DNA of 45,506 nt from Candidatus Brockarchaeota archaeon (GCA_017601145.1 JAFNIV010000013.1:1-45506); one strand, 5' to 3'. Shown: positions 1-8,497, numbered from the stretch's first letter. Translations and numbers: made by a program. Notes: generated by a model from the letters alone, not told the origin.

Positions 1-117
1 TTTCCATTCAATGTTCCTCCATAAATCTTCCAAGATAGAGTTTAAGATTCTCATGTAATCCTCTATAAGCTCATTCACCTCAAGATTATGAGGTATAGAG
101 TATGCTTTAACTAACAA
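1..117 (-). CDS. tnpB: TnpB (IS605/IS607 OrfB) N-terminus, cut by window edge
   Basis: Only the first 39 codons are inside the window; the frame runs open to base 1. The translation begins MLVKAYSIPHN and continues with a helical NELIEDYMRILNSILEDLW stretch, which resembles the N-terminus of archaeal TnpB, the RNA-guided nuclease of IS605/IS607 elements. The proposed start is TTG at 117-115, overlapping the end of the upstream recombinase frame, a usual arrangement in IS607. The catalytic RuvC residues and zinc ribbon lie outside the window, so I cannot say whether the gene is intact. Confidence 0.6.
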   Translation of the reverse strand, partial: MLVKAYSIPHNLEVNELIEDYMRILNSILEDLWRNIEWK

Positions 118-178
118 TCTTTTTGACACCTTCAACAACCTCCCTATACTTGTGGCTTCTCATGCCATAGAGCTTTTC
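107..178 (-). pseudogene. IS607 serine recombinase (TnpA), C-terminal remnant
   Basis: A leftward frame ending at TAA (109-107) encodes EKLYGMRSHKYREVVEGV and a few more residues. This matches my memory of the C-terminal tail of IS607-type serine recombinases (a LYGMRS-K pattern just before tnpB). Upstream of about base 178 the frame stays open to an ATG near 220, but the residues no longer look like a recombinase and the catalytic serine domain is absent. I infer a truncated relic next to tnpB. The assignment rests on about 20 residues. Confidence 0.5.
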
Positions 179-238
179 GGATATTAATATTCTTCTATAT
201 CTACCAATATTTAAGCACATCTATTTTGAAACTGCTGA

Positions 239-832
239 AGGGGCGAAATTGCTAGCTTCTTAAGAGAGCTACAAAATGTAGAAGTTTATACTTCAAGTTT
301 TAATGATCCAGAATTTGGACTAAGCGAAAGGACAATCTCTGGAATTGATGTTTTGGTATGGTGGGGCCACCAAAAGCATGACAAGGTTCCGGATGAGGTT
401 GTGAATAGAGTAGTTAAAAGAGTTAAGAATGATGGGATGTGTTTCATACCGCTACATTCCTCGCATTTATCAAAACCATTCATTTCTTTAATGGGAACGA
501 AGTGTAAGTTAGGAAGTTGGAGAGAAGATGGAAAACAAGAGTACATACACGTGTTTAACCGGAAACACCCAATCGCAAATGAGATCAAAGATTTTATAAT
601 AGAACAGGAGGAAATGTATGGTGAACCATTTGAAGTTCCAAAGCCAGAAGACGTTATCTTCGTTTCTATATTTGAAGCTGATGGCGCAATCTTTAGATCT
701 GGATTGACATGGAAAGTGGGCAAAGGAAAGGTCTTTTACTTTAGACCCGGCCATGAAACTTATCCAACGTACAGAAATGAAAACGTAAAAAGGATAATAA
801 AAAATGCAGTACTGTGGGGAGCAAGCACCTAA
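239..832 (+). pseudogene. ThuA-like (trehalose utilisation) protein, N-terminus lost
   Basis: From about base 242 the frame encodes GEIASFLRELQNVEV, then GIDVLVWWGHQKHDKVPDEV, EEMYGEPF and FYFRPGHETYPTYRN. These are hallmarks of the ThuA family, a glutamine-amidotransferase-like fold found near sugar oxidoreductases. The homologous reading begins inside the family's first helix. The usual first 25 or so residues are missing, and a stop codon at 236-238 closes the frame upstream. No ATG or GTG lies between the stop and the TTG at 353, which is well inside the fold. I read it as a 5'-truncated gene whose break lies next to the IS607 relic. The rest of the frame is intact to TAA. Confidence 0.7.
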
Positions 833-891
833 GTTACTCATTTTTTAGTAAGTTAGTAAAATTTAAGTAACTATAAAAACTTTAATAGCGC

Positions 892-1512
892 ATGCTTTCA
901 AAGACAAGAACAATCGTCTCTTCTGCCTTCTTTGGTGCTCTTGCAGCAATCTTAGCTGTTGCTCCTCTTAGTTTTCCATTTCCTCTTATTCCTTACTTGA
1001 AGTTTGACATAGCGGAAGTTCCAGCGATAATTAGCCTTTTTCTCTTTGGACCATTGCCCGGGCTTTTTACTTCACTCGTATACTTGGTTGTACTGAACTT
1101 CATTGGAAGTTTTGCTCCAATAGGTCCTATTTTGAAGTTTTTATCAGTCTTGTCAACCATGATTGGTGCATGGTTTGGTATAACTATTTGCAGCAGAGCT
1201 AAGTCTAAGCCTTTTACTTATATTGTAGCAGTTTTAGTATTTTCTGCAATAGTTAGAGTTATGATATTAACGTTGGCGAACTATATTGTTATATGGATTT
1301 TAATGCCTAATTTTTTATCTTATGCAACATTTGCAGTTTCACTTGCAACTGGAATAAAGTTAAGTCCAAACTTTGAAGGTTTATTGGTTGTTCTTATACT
1401 GACAGCAATCTTTAATGTATTGCATGTACTCTTTACGATTATTCCTTCTTTTGTTCTCGTGATCGCGTTAGTAAGAAGAAAGGTTGCAAAAACATGGTTT
1501 CCTTTAAGTTAA
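892..1512 (+). CDS. ECF transporter S component, RibU-like (riboflavin)
   Basis: This is a 206-residue protein with about six membrane helices. The segment YLKFDIAEVPAIISLFLFGP, followed by GLFTSLVYLVV, matches the RibU pattern in which an aspartate-rich motif precedes a FLFGP turn, so riboflavin is the likely substrate. The A-A-L-A-A-I-L pattern in helix 1 is typical of S components that dock on EcfT. No ATPase or T gene is adjacent, so it probably shares the energising module at 3031-5210. A TATA-like TTTAAG box at about 861-866 sits 26 bp before the ATG, predicting a leaderless message. I saw no RFN riboswitch upstream. Substrate assignment is inference from the family. Confidence 0.75.
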   Translation: MLSKTRTIVSSAFFGALAAILAVAPLSFPFPLIPYLKFDIAEVPAIISLFLFGPLPGLFTSLVYLVVLNFIGSFAPIGPILKFLSVLSTMIGAWFGITICSRAKSKPFTYIVAVLVFSAIVRVMILTLANYIVIWILMPNFLSYATFAVSLATGIKLSPNFEGLLVVLILTAIFNVLHVLFTIIPSFVLVIALVRRKVAKTWFPLS

Positions 1513-1538
1513 TTATTTTTGGTCCTGATCTCTAAAAT

Positions 1539-2318
1539 TTAAAGTTCACTGGCATCAACATTATAATGTAGAAAAATTCCAGGCATAACCTTAAAAGCTT
1601 CTGCGTATTGAGAGTTTATTTGTTTTCCGTACCTTCTTCCTTGATACTTTATGTAGGACTCAAAAAAGCTCCATGCATATTCGAATTGCGATTTATGCTT
1701 CCTTACAGCTTCAAGCTTTTTATCCAAATAGTTAGTTATGTCTACGTATGTATTTGGTTTTGAAGTTACAAAAAAGGCTATATACTCTGCGGCGTAAGGT
1801 TCAAGGCCTTCTTCTAGGTGTTTTCTGTTAACGTTTGGTAACCCACTAAACATAAACGCTTCTGTTGCCATTATTCCAGTAGTTCTATGATCCGGATGAG
1901 CTTCATACATTAACCAAGGATCAACAGTAAAAATGGCTTCTGGTTTTTTCTCTCTTATTACTCTTATTATTTTTTCTCTTAATTCTAAACTTGGATAAAG
2001 CTCACTATCATGGTATCCGAGCCAAATTATTTCCTTTACACCTAAGACTTTTGCTGCTTCTTCTTGTTCTTGCATTCTTATCTTTACTAGCTCTTCAGGT
2101 AGCATTGAGAGATCTGATGTTCCGCATCTATCATCGGTTAAAGTTAAGTATATGATTTCGCATCCATTATCTGCTAGTTTGGCAATTGTTCCTCCGATTC
2201 CAACATCTGCGTCATCTGCATGTGGTTGAACAACGAGAACTTTCTTTAGTTCTTCTATTTTCTTTAAACCAGGAAAAGTTCTTAATCCTCCTTTGATAAG
2301 TTCCTCAAAGTCTATCAT
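1539..2318 (-). CDS. PIG-L/LmbE family deacetylase
   Basis: The 259-residue protein carries the zinc site of the LmbE/PIG-L fold: VVQPHADDADVGIGG near residues 29-43 (the family norm is HPDDxE; here it reads HADDAD) and AHPDHRTTG near residue 140. Members remove acetyl groups from N-acetylglucosamine-type substrates or from low-molecular-weight thiol precursors. The substrate here is unknown. It is convergent with the RibU-like gene (26 bp between stops). The changed residue after the DD pair is seen in some members and may alter substrate choice. Start is the ATG at 2318. Confidence 0.85.
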   Translation of the reverse strand: MIDFEELIKGGLRTFPGLKKIEELKKVLVVQPHADDADVGIGGTIAKLADNGCEIIYLTLTDDRCGTSDLSMLPEELVKIRMQEQEEAAKVLGVKEIIWLGYHDSELYPSLELREKIIRVIREKKPEAIFTVDPWLMYEAHPDHRTTGIMATEAFMFSGLPNVNRKHLEEGLEPYAAEYIAFFVTSKPNTYVDITNYLDKKLEAVRKHKSQFEYAWSFFESYIKYQGRRYGKQINSQYAEAFKVMPGIFLHYNVDASEL

Positions 2319-2396
2319 TTGTTCTTCGTTTTCTTAATACTTTTTTTATTTAAAAAGTTTTTTATAAGATTAAGTTGCTTGAATCTTTTTCACATA

Positions 2397-2439
2397 AACA
2401 TGTTAATTTTTACTAGTTTTAGATATTTAGACTTAAATT
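2397..2439 (+). promoter_or_regulatory. 43-bp shared promoter element, copy 1
   Basis: This stretch is identical base for base to 6085-6127. It starts with AACATGTT, a perfect 8-bp palindrome, and ends with ACTTAAATT, a good archaeal TATA box. The TATA box lies about 26-30 bp before the ATG at 2465, so the repeat covers the basal promoter plus about 30 bp upstream, where an activator or repressor would bind. It drives the ECF cassette. Confidence 0.75.
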
Positions 2440-2464
2440 CAAATGCTCAAAAAATGTGCTTGCA

Positions 2465-3043
2465 ATGAACAGCAAACAAGATGAAATAAAAGTTGAAAAG
2501 CTTTCAAAGCCAGGTCCTCAGGTTGCTTTAGCTTATGCTGCTGTCTTCTCAGCCATAACTGGAGTAGGATTCCTATTAACTGCTCCCATTCCTCTAATAC
2601 CTGGTGCAATACACTGGAGGATCCTTGCATTTCTTCCATGCATCTTTGGGGTTCTCTATGGGCCAATAATAGGATTCCTTTCTGGAGCTATAGGAAATAC
2701 ATTATGGGCTATACTTGGAGGATACTTTAATCCTGCAACTCCAATTTTTGATTTGGTTGGTGTAGGCCTTACTGGACTACTTCCAGGCTTGTTTGCAAAA
2801 CCAGAAGATGCATTAAGTTCGAAGGGGCTACTAAAAGCTACACTAGTTTCTCTTATATCTGGAATTGTAATGGTTCCTATAGTTGCAATGGGTTTTGAAT
2901 TAGTAGGCGTTGCTCCATTTGTACCTGCCTTAGTGATGCTTTCATTAAGCGACTTGCCTCCTATAATTGTGGGTACTCCAATCATTCTAAGAGCTATTGT
3001 TCCAGTATTCATTAAGAGGAAGTTAATAAAATGGAGGTTGTAA
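2465..3043 (+). CDS. ECF transporter S component of the complete ECF cassette
   Basis: This is an integral membrane protein of about 192 residues with five or six hydrophobic helices and motifs such as AYAAVFSAITGVGFLLTAPI and FGVLYGPIIGFLSGAIGNTL, typical of archaeal ECF substrate-binding subunits. I prefer the ATG at 2465 over the GTG at 2456 because it sits at the predicted transcription start downstream of the TATA box. The gene overlaps the ATPase gene by 13 bp, showing translational coupling. The substrate is not obvious from sequence. The phosphoribosyltransferase at the end of the operon hints at a nucleobase, and this is inference. Confidence 0.8.
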   Translation: MNSKQDEIKVEKLSKPGPQVALAYAAVFSAITGVGFLLTAPIPLIPGAIHWRILAFLPCIFGVLYGPIIGFLSGAIGNTLWAILGGYFNPATPIFDLVGVGLTGLLPGLFAKPEDALSSKGLLKATLVSLISGIVMVPIVAMGFELVGVAPFVPALVMLSLSDLPPIIVGTPIILRAIVPVFIKRKLIKWRL

Positions 3044-4503
3044 GTTCGCTTTCAGTAAAAAACCTTAGCTGTAGTTACGATAGCAAGTCTGTTTTTAATA
3101 ACTTCTCATTTTCTTTAAGAGGTGGAGAAGCTTTAGCAATAGTTGGACGAAGTGGATCTGGAAAAACAACTTTAGCCTACTGCCTTACTGGAATCATCCC
3201 GAATATAGTTCAGGCAAAAGTTAATGGCGAGATTTTGTTAGATGGAAAGAACATTCTTGGAAAAAGGCCTTGCGAACTCGTAGAAGATATTAATATAATT
3301 ATGCAAAGCTACGAAACTCAAATTTTTGGATTAAGTGTTGAAGAAGATATAAGGTTTGGTCTTGAAAACCTTGGACTAAAAGAAGAGGAAATTAAGAATA
3401 GAGTAGAATTTGTCCTGAAAGTTATTGGTTTAGAGAAGTATCGAGAAAAGCTTACAAGAAACCTTTCTGGTGGTCTAAAACAAAGACTTGCAATAGCTTC
3501 TACTGTAGCAATGAATCCAAAGTTTATAGTTATGGATGAACCAACTTCTAATCTAGATTGGAAAGGTACTAAAAGCTTAATAGAAATTATAGAAACGTTA
3601 AAAAAACATGGTGTTGGAATTGTCTTATTAACAAAGCGTATCAAAGGATTGGAATCCTATTTGGACAAAGTTATAAAGCTTGACGAAGAGCAAAGAAGTT
3701 TAAGCTACGATTTTAAGCATAGAAAAATACAAGATAAAAATTCTAATGGAAGTGAGGAGACATTGGTAGAACTACAGAATGTGTGGTTTAAGTACGAAGA
3801 CGACGACTTTTCAATAAAGGATGTTTCGCTTAGCTTAAAATCTGGTAAAGTTTATGCTGTTATGGGTTCTAATGGTTCTGGAAAAACAACTCTAGTCAAA
3901 CTATTTAACGGTCTAATAAAGCCCAAGAAAGGAAAAGTTCTTGTTCTCGGAAAAGATACAAGAAAATACAGTACAGCTGAACTTGCTAGATATGTAGCTA
4001 TAGTATTTCAGGATCCTGAGAAACAAATAACTTTTGACTCTGTAATCGAAGAAGCTACGTTTGGTTGTAAGAACTTAGGCCTTCCTTTAAGTTATGCATA
4101 TGAAGCTTTAGAGATTCTTAAACTAAAGGAAAAAAGCTTATTTTCTCCTCTTTCTTTGAGTACAGGCGAAAAGGTTAGACTAAGTATAGCTTCTGCAATT
4201 GCTATGAGACCAAAGCTTCTTATTCTAGATGAGCCTACCACAGGACAAGACGAAACAACATTAAGGATTATAAACAACGTCATTAAGAGTCTAAGAGAAG
4301 AAGGAAAAGCAGTTGTAGTTGTAACACATGATTCTGACTTTGCATTAAGTATAGCTGACGAAGTTCTTGTGATGCGCGAAGGTCTTCTTCTTGTCCACTC
4401 AACTCCAAGCAAAATCCTTCTCAATGAAGATATGTTAGAAAAGTTTGAACTAGAACCTCCAAGTTGCATTCAGCAAGAAGCATTCGTGAGGGACATACAA
4501 TGA
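3031..4503 (+). CDS. ecfA: ECF transporter ATPase, two ABC domains fused (EcfA-EcfA')
   Basis: The 490-residue protein contains two complete ABC cassettes. The first has Walker A GRSGSGKT (about residue 40), signature LSGGLKQRL and Walker B FIVMDEPTSNLDW. The second has Walker A GSNGSGKT (about residue 282), the altered signature LSTGEKVRLS and Walker B LLILDEPTTGQD. In ECF transporters the two ATPases are usually separate; fusion occurs in some archaeal and bacterial lineages. It energises uptake with EcfT, its neighbour. It starts inside the S gene and ends overlapping ecfT by four bases (ATGA). It probably also serves the unlinked S components at 892 and 24671. Confidence 0.93.
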   Translation: MEVVSSLSVKNLSCSYDSKSVFNNFSFSLRGGEALAIVGRSGSGKTTLAYCLTGIIPNIVQAKVNGEILLDGKNILGKRPCELVEDINIIMQSYETQIFGLSVEEDIRFGLENLGLKEEEIKNRVEFVLKVIGLEKYREKLTRNLSGGLKQRLAIASTVAMNPKFIVMDEPTSNLDWKGTKSLIEIIETLKKHGVGIVLLTKRIKGLESYLDKVIKLDEEQRSLSYDFKHRKIQDKNSNGSEETLVELQNVWFKYEDDDFSIKDVSLSLKSGKVYAVMGSNGSGKTTLVKLFNGLIKPKKGKVLVLGKDTRKYSTAELARYVAIVFQDPEKQITFDSVIEEATFGCKNLGLPLSYAYEALEILKLKEKSLFSPLSLSTGEKVRLSIASAIAMRPKLLILDEPTTGQDETTLRIINNVIKSLREEGKAVVVVTHDSDFALSIADEVLVMREGLLLVHSTPSKILLNEDMLEKFELEPPSCIQQEAFVRDIQ

Positions 4504-5210
4504 GTAACTTAAGCATAGATCCACGAGTCAAGCTTTCTGTGTTCTTCTTATTGTTCACTTTTTCTTTTTTCCTGAGCAGTATATCTTCTGCCCTTATCTT
4601 AATAGTCCTATGTCTAGCAATTTCAGCTTTAGACAAGGTTCTAAAGAAAGTAGTTAGGAAACTAATCATTTTTATTCCAATGTTAGTTGTTGCCTTATTA
4701 CTTTGGACTTTCTTTTCTAGTTTTTCGCTATTTTATGTTAAGAACGAGAATATGAACATACTAAATGGTGTGTTCATGAGTACAAGACTTTTCTTGTTTT
4801 TAACAATCTCTATGACTTTTATCTTTACAACAACTCCAGAGGAAATGATAAAAGGGTTAGATGCTCTTCACTTTCCAAAAAGCTTAGTTTTTCTATTTGG
4901 GCTATCTTTGAGAGAGATAGATTCCGTATCTAGAGATTTTATTTCTATAAAGGAATCTCAAGCTTCTAGAGGCTTAGAGCTTGACAAAGGTTCATTAGTT
5001 AAAAGGATAAGAAATCACATCCCAATTTTAATTCCGCTCTTGGTGAGAAGTGTTGAGAGTGCTGAAAAACTTACCCTTGCAATGGAATTAAAGGCCTTTA
5101 ACTTGAGCAATAAAAGGAGATCTTCAAATCTTAAGCTAAGTAAGACTGACTTTATAATTTTAGTTATAGTTACCTTCGTTGGGCTAACCGCAGTGTTTCT
5201 TTTAAGGTGA
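4500..5210 (+). CDS. ecfT: ECF transporter transmembrane component EcfT
   Basis: The 236-residue membrane protein begins MSNLSIDPRVKLSVFFLL, where DPRVKL is the usual EcfT N-terminal signature. It ends with the cytosolic coupling region, including the SQASRGLELD motif and the second charged helix ESAEKLTLAMELKAF, which contacts the ATPases. I choose the ATG at 4500, which overlaps the ecfA stop as ATGA, rather than the upstream TTG at 4464. It joins S components to the fused ATPase. An AGGTGA at 5205-5210, at its stop codon, serves as ribosome-binding site for the next gene. Confidence 0.93.
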   Translation: MSNLSIDPRVKLSVFFLLFTFSFFLSSISSALILIVLCLAISALDKVLKKVVRKLIIFIPMLVVALLLWTFFSSFSLFYVKNENMNILNGVFMSTRLFLFLTISMTFIFTTTPEEMIKGLDALHFPKSLVFLFGLSLREIDSVSRDFISIKESQASRGLELDKGSLVKRIRNHIPILIPLLVRSVESAEKLTLAMELKAFNLSNKRRSSNLKLSKTDFIILVIVTFVGLTAVFLLR

Positions 5211-5216
5211 TTTGTT

Positions 5217-5804
5217 TTGGAGGAAACTTTAGTTTATAGGGGCCAAAGTTACTACGAAGTTGAAGTTGAGGGCTTAAAAAGGAGACTTCCAATAGTTGAG
5301 GTTAGTCCTAGAACTTTTATAGCTTCTGATGCCGAACTTATACTTGGAGATGTTGAATTCATAGAAAAAGCTGCAAAGGCCCTCTCAAACAAAATTAAAA
5401 AGTTTTCCTCTAGCGTAGTTGTAACACCTGAAGCAAAGGCAATAGCTCTTGCTTATGAAGTTTCAAGAAACTTAGGGCACAAGAAATTTGTTGTAGCTAG
5501 AAAAAGTTTAAAAGCTTACATGAAAAACTACTTAGTTGAACCAGTAAGCTCCATAACAACTACAGAAGAGCAAAAACTTATCTTAACTGATGACGACATA
5601 GCATTAATTAAAGGAAAAAGGGTTTGCATACTGGACGATGTTGTTTCTACTGGAGGAACTATTAAGGCTCTAGAAAAGCTGGTTCAAAGAGCTGGAGGAG
5701 AAATCGTGTGCAAAGCTGCAATATGGAAAGAAGGTCCTTGGTATAAGGACAAAGCTTTAGTCTTCCTTTCTAAACTTCCAATTTTTATAGGATCAGAAAC
5801 TTAA
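5217..5804 (+). CDS. Adenine/purine-type phosphoribosyltransferase
   Basis: The 195-residue type I PRTase has the PRPP-binding loop VCILDDVVSTGGT (about residues 138-150) and the upstream VVVTPEAKAIALAYEVS and FVVARKSLKAYM segments seen in archaeal COG0503 enzymes related to Apt and Hpt. Such enzymes join a nucleobase to PRPP to give a nucleotide. The start is TTG at 5217, six bases after AGGTGA. The position directly behind ecfT suggests that the cassette imports the base this enzyme then traps. The exact base cannot be told from sequence; a regulatory PRTase (GfcR-like) is less likely because no DNA-binding domain is present. Confidence 0.8.
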   Translation: MEETLVYRGQSYYEVEVEGLKRRLPIVEVSPRTFIASDAELILGDVEFIEKAAKALSNKIKKFSSSVVVTPEAKAIALAYEVSRNLGHKKFVVARKSLKAYMKNYLVEPVSSITTTEEQKLILTDDDIALIKGKRVCILDDVVSTGGTIKALEKLVQRAGGEIVCKAAIWKEGPWYKDKALVFLSKLPIFIGSET

Positions 5805-6084
5805 GTAGTTTAACCTAAGAATATACAAGCATTTCTTAACTCTCTTTAGTAGACTTAAAGTTCTAAGCTTAAATTTTTGTGCCAATCTACAACTTTATTG
5901 TTCTACATCTCGTAATGTGTATAATAAGTTAATGATTAATTTCTTAGAATGGATGGTTTGTTTAGTCGATATAAACTTATAGTTTGGTAAAGCAAAATCC
6001 AATAGCTTTAAGTTGAGCAATATAAAATTTGTTCTTTTGGACTTTGTTATTTACTTTTTTGAAGATTAACGACTTTTGTGCATG
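5805..6084. other. Intergenic spacer upstream of the MFS gene
   Basis: About 280 A+T-rich bases without a credible coding frame separate the phosphoribosyltransferase from the second copy of the 43-bp element. Pyrimidine-rich runs just after the stop could end the ECF operon transcript. I see no tRNA, hairpin or riboswitch in it. Confidence 0.5.
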
Positions 6085-6127
6085 AACATGTTAATTTTTA
6101 CTAGTTTTAGATATTTAGACTTAAATT
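6085..6127 (+). promoter_or_regulatory. 43-bp shared promoter element, copy 2
   Basis: Identical to 2397-2439, including the palindrome AACATGTT and the TATA-like ACTTAAATT. Here the ATG of the MFS gene is only 14 bp after the repeat. If initiation is placed as in copy 1, transcription would start near 6149-6151, which favours one of the GTG codons at 6147 or 6150 as the true start. Confidence 0.75.
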
Positions 6128-6140
6128 GAAGTAGAAAAGA

Positions 6141-7502
6141 ATGCCTGTGGTGAAATACAGATTGGAGCAAACTTCAGAAAAAACGGAAAAGGAAGGTAGA
6201 AGAAGTTCAAACAAAGTTAAACAACAGGTTTATGCTATACCTTGGTTGGCCATTTTTGCGCTTGGTATGGGCATGCTAGTTTATGGAGTTGCAGAAAGCT
6301 ATGGCCCTGTAGTAACGATCAGTAGCTTTGTTCCCTCTCAATATTACTATGTGGGGCTAAGTCTTTCATTTATAGCAGGTGGTTTTGGAGCTTTGCTTGC
6401 GGGATTCTTAACTGATGTACTCGGAAGAAAAATGTCTTTCCTTGTTGTTGCTGCAATGGTCTTAACGGGCATAGCGATCTTTTTAATTGCTCCAACTAAC
6501 ATTGTAGCCCTAGTGATTTCATTTGTACTAGTAGGAATGGCAGCAATAGGTATGGAAACACCTGTTCTGACTGCTCTTTCAGAAATGATACCTTCCAAAT
6601 GGAGAGGAAATATTCTTGTAATAATTCAGAACTTTGGAAACATAGGGGTTGCAATTGTATTTATTCCTGCGATGCTTGGATTTAGCATTATGCAAGATAA
6701 GATAGCATATGCGATTTTGTTTCTAGCACCTTTATTTGCATTGATTTTAGGCTATTGGGCTATTAAGGAAACACAACCATGGTCCGCAATTACGGGCAAG
6801 ATAAGCATAGATGTAAGTGAAGCATGGAAAGCAATAGAAAGAGAAGACATAAAACCTGTAAGTCCAAATACTGGGATGAGCTTTAGATACATATTCTTAA
6901 CTATAATAGGAATAGTTCAAGATGTCGCTTTTGTTTGGATAACCTACGACATAGGATATTTATACTTTTCCACTTATAGTGAAATAATTCCAATTGTTGG
7001 AGGATTAGCAATGGCAATAGTTGGTATTGCAGCAGGGATGTTGGTACACAGATTCTCAAGAAAGCAAATGCTTTTGATTTCCTATGGTTCATTAGCTATC
7101 TTCTGGATGTTGTTCTTGGCCTACGTAAACATAACTGGTAGCTTAAATGGTCTTGGCCTTCTTATATTGGCCGCAGTTCTTTTCATACCAGTAGAACTTA
7201 CATGGGGCGTAAGGGCTATGCTTGAGCCTGAGCTTTTCCCAACTAAGAGTAGAGGAAGATGGATCTCATATGCTAGGATGGCTGTTTGGGTAATAGCAGG
7301 AGTAATAACTCTTTTACTTTCAATTTACTTCGCTCCTCCTTCAACAGCATCAGTCAATAAAATAATTAGCTACTTTAACTTATCTTCTGCAATAGTTATG
7401 CTTATCTTCTTAGTTGCTGTAGCATTATCGATAATATGGTACTACAAAGGGTTTGAAACAGGTAGTAGAAGCCTATTAGGTCATGACATAAAGCATTTAT
7501 AG
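6141..7502 (+). CDS. Major facilitator superfamily transporter
   Basis: The 453-residue protein has about 12 membrane helices. The loop between helices 2 and 3 carries DVLGRKMS, the MFS motif A region, and PELFPTKSRGR near residue 370 resembles the PTEVRG-type motif of the sugar/organic acid porters. The N-terminus is charged (about 30 residues). By distance from the TATA box a start at GTG 6147 or 6150 is as likely as the ATG used here. It shares its promoter element with the ECF cassette, so both may respond to the same nutrient signal. The substrate is unknown. Confidence 0.88.
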   Translation: MPVVKYRLEQTSEKTEKEGRRSSNKVKQQVYAIPWLAIFALGMGMLVYGVAESYGPVVTISSFVPSQYYYVGLSLSFIAGGFGALLAGFLTDVLGRKMSFLVVAAMVLTGIAIFLIAPTNIVALVISFVLVGMAAIGMETPVLTALSEMIPSKWRGNILVIIQNFGNIGVAIVFIPAMLGFSIMQDKIAYAILFLAPLFALILGYWAIKETQPWSAITGKISIDVSEAWKAIEREDIKPVSPNTGMSFRYIFLTIIGIVQDVAFVWITYDIGYLYFSTYSEIIPIVGGLAMAIVGIAAGMLVHRFSRKQMLLISYGSLAIFWMLFLAYVNITGSLNGLGLLILAAVLFIPVELTWGVRAMLEPELFPTKSRGRWISYARMAVWVIAGVITLLLSIYFAPPSTASVNKIISYFNLSSAIVMLIFLVAVALSIIWYYKGFETGSRSLLGHDIKHL

Positions 7503-7531
7503 TTTTACAGAAAAGTTTGATCAAAAAGGTC

Positions 7532-8497
7532 TTAGATACTTTTAACTTTTTCTATCCTTTGTTTTGAACTTTTCATAAACTCTTCAACTTCTCTTAAACT
7601 ATTAGGAACTTCCATTGGGCCAAAGTTTGTAACCTTCAAGGCACCAACAGCATTCGCAAACTTTAAGCTCTCTTTATAGTCTTTTCCTTTTAAGTACATC
7701 ATTATATATCCTGCATCAAAAGCATCTCCAGCTCCAGTAGGATCTCTTTCGATGACTTCATAAGAAGGTTCAAAGTACCTTTCATCCTTTGTTACTAAAT
7801 AAGAACCCTCATTACCTAATTTAACTATAACTTGCTTTACTCCATACTTAAGAATTTCGTCTGCTGCCTCTTCTATGCTTTTTTTCCCAGTTAAATCAAA
7901 TAGTTCATTTTTTGAAGGCATTACTAGTTCTGCTACTTTTAGTACAGGGTCAGAAATCTTCTTGATCAAACTTGGCTCTATAAGTTCTGCTCTTAAGTTT
8001 GGATCATAAGTTACAACTAGTCCATATTGGTTTGCTATTCTAATAGCCTTATAACATGCTTCTCTCATACTTTCACTGAGAGAAAGTGCCGATCCCATAA
8101 CATGAACAACCTTTGTTTCTTTAACAAAGTCTTCTTCTATATGTTCTGGCTTTATTTGTGCTGCTGCAGATTGCTTTAGTGTAAAGACAAATCTTCTTTC
8201 GCCAGAAGAAAAATACATAACAAACGCAATTCCAGTAGTAATTCCATCAAAGACTAAAAGTTTACGTGTATCAACTTTATCTTTCTTTAGTCTATCTTTT
8301 ATTACTTTCCCAAACTCATCATTTCCAATTCCTCCAACAATTCCAGTTTCTATCCCTAATCTTGCTCCAGTGTCAACAAATATTGCTGGTGCCCCACTTG
8401 GAAAAGGTCCAACATATTCTCCTCTTTCATAGTGTGGCGAATCTTTGTTCTTCTTTACAAATTCAACTAAGACTTCTCCTATCGTCAAGATGTCCAT
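7532..8497 (-). CDS. PfkB-family sugar kinase
   Basis: The 321-residue ribokinase-like protein has the N-terminal GEVLVEFV strand, a GGIGNDEFG glycine motif near residue 55 and the C-terminal catalytic motif DPTGAGDAFDAGY near residue 253, whose second Asp is the catalytic base. Family members phosphorylate sugars such as 2-keto-3-deoxygluconate, fructose or ribose. A KDG-kinase-like role is plausible but not proven. The ATG is about 3 bases from the predicted transcription start (TATA-like TTTAAA in the region 8523-8530), a leaderless arrangement. It lies next to an isomerase gene on the same strand. Confidence 0.88.
   Translation of the reverse strand: MDILTIGEVLVEFVKKNKDSPHYERGEYVGPFPSGAPAIFVDTGARLGIETGIVGGIGNDEFGKVIKDRLKKDKVDTRKLLVFDGITTGIAFVMYFSSGERRFVFTLKQSAAAQIKPEHIEEDFVKETKVVHVMGSALSLSESMREACYKAIRIANQYGLVVTYDPNLRAELIEPSLIKKISDPVLKVAELVMPSKNELFDLTGKKSIEEAADEILKYGVKQVIVKLGNEGSYLVTKDERYFEPSYEVIERDPTGAGDAFDAGYIMMYLKGKDYKESLKFANAVGALKVTNFGPMEVPNSLREVEEFMKSSKQRIEKVKSI

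Noticed and set aside
841-891. Riboflavin (RFN) riboswitch before the RibU-like gene
   Set aside because: The spacer to the TATA box is too short and has none of the conserved RFN helices.
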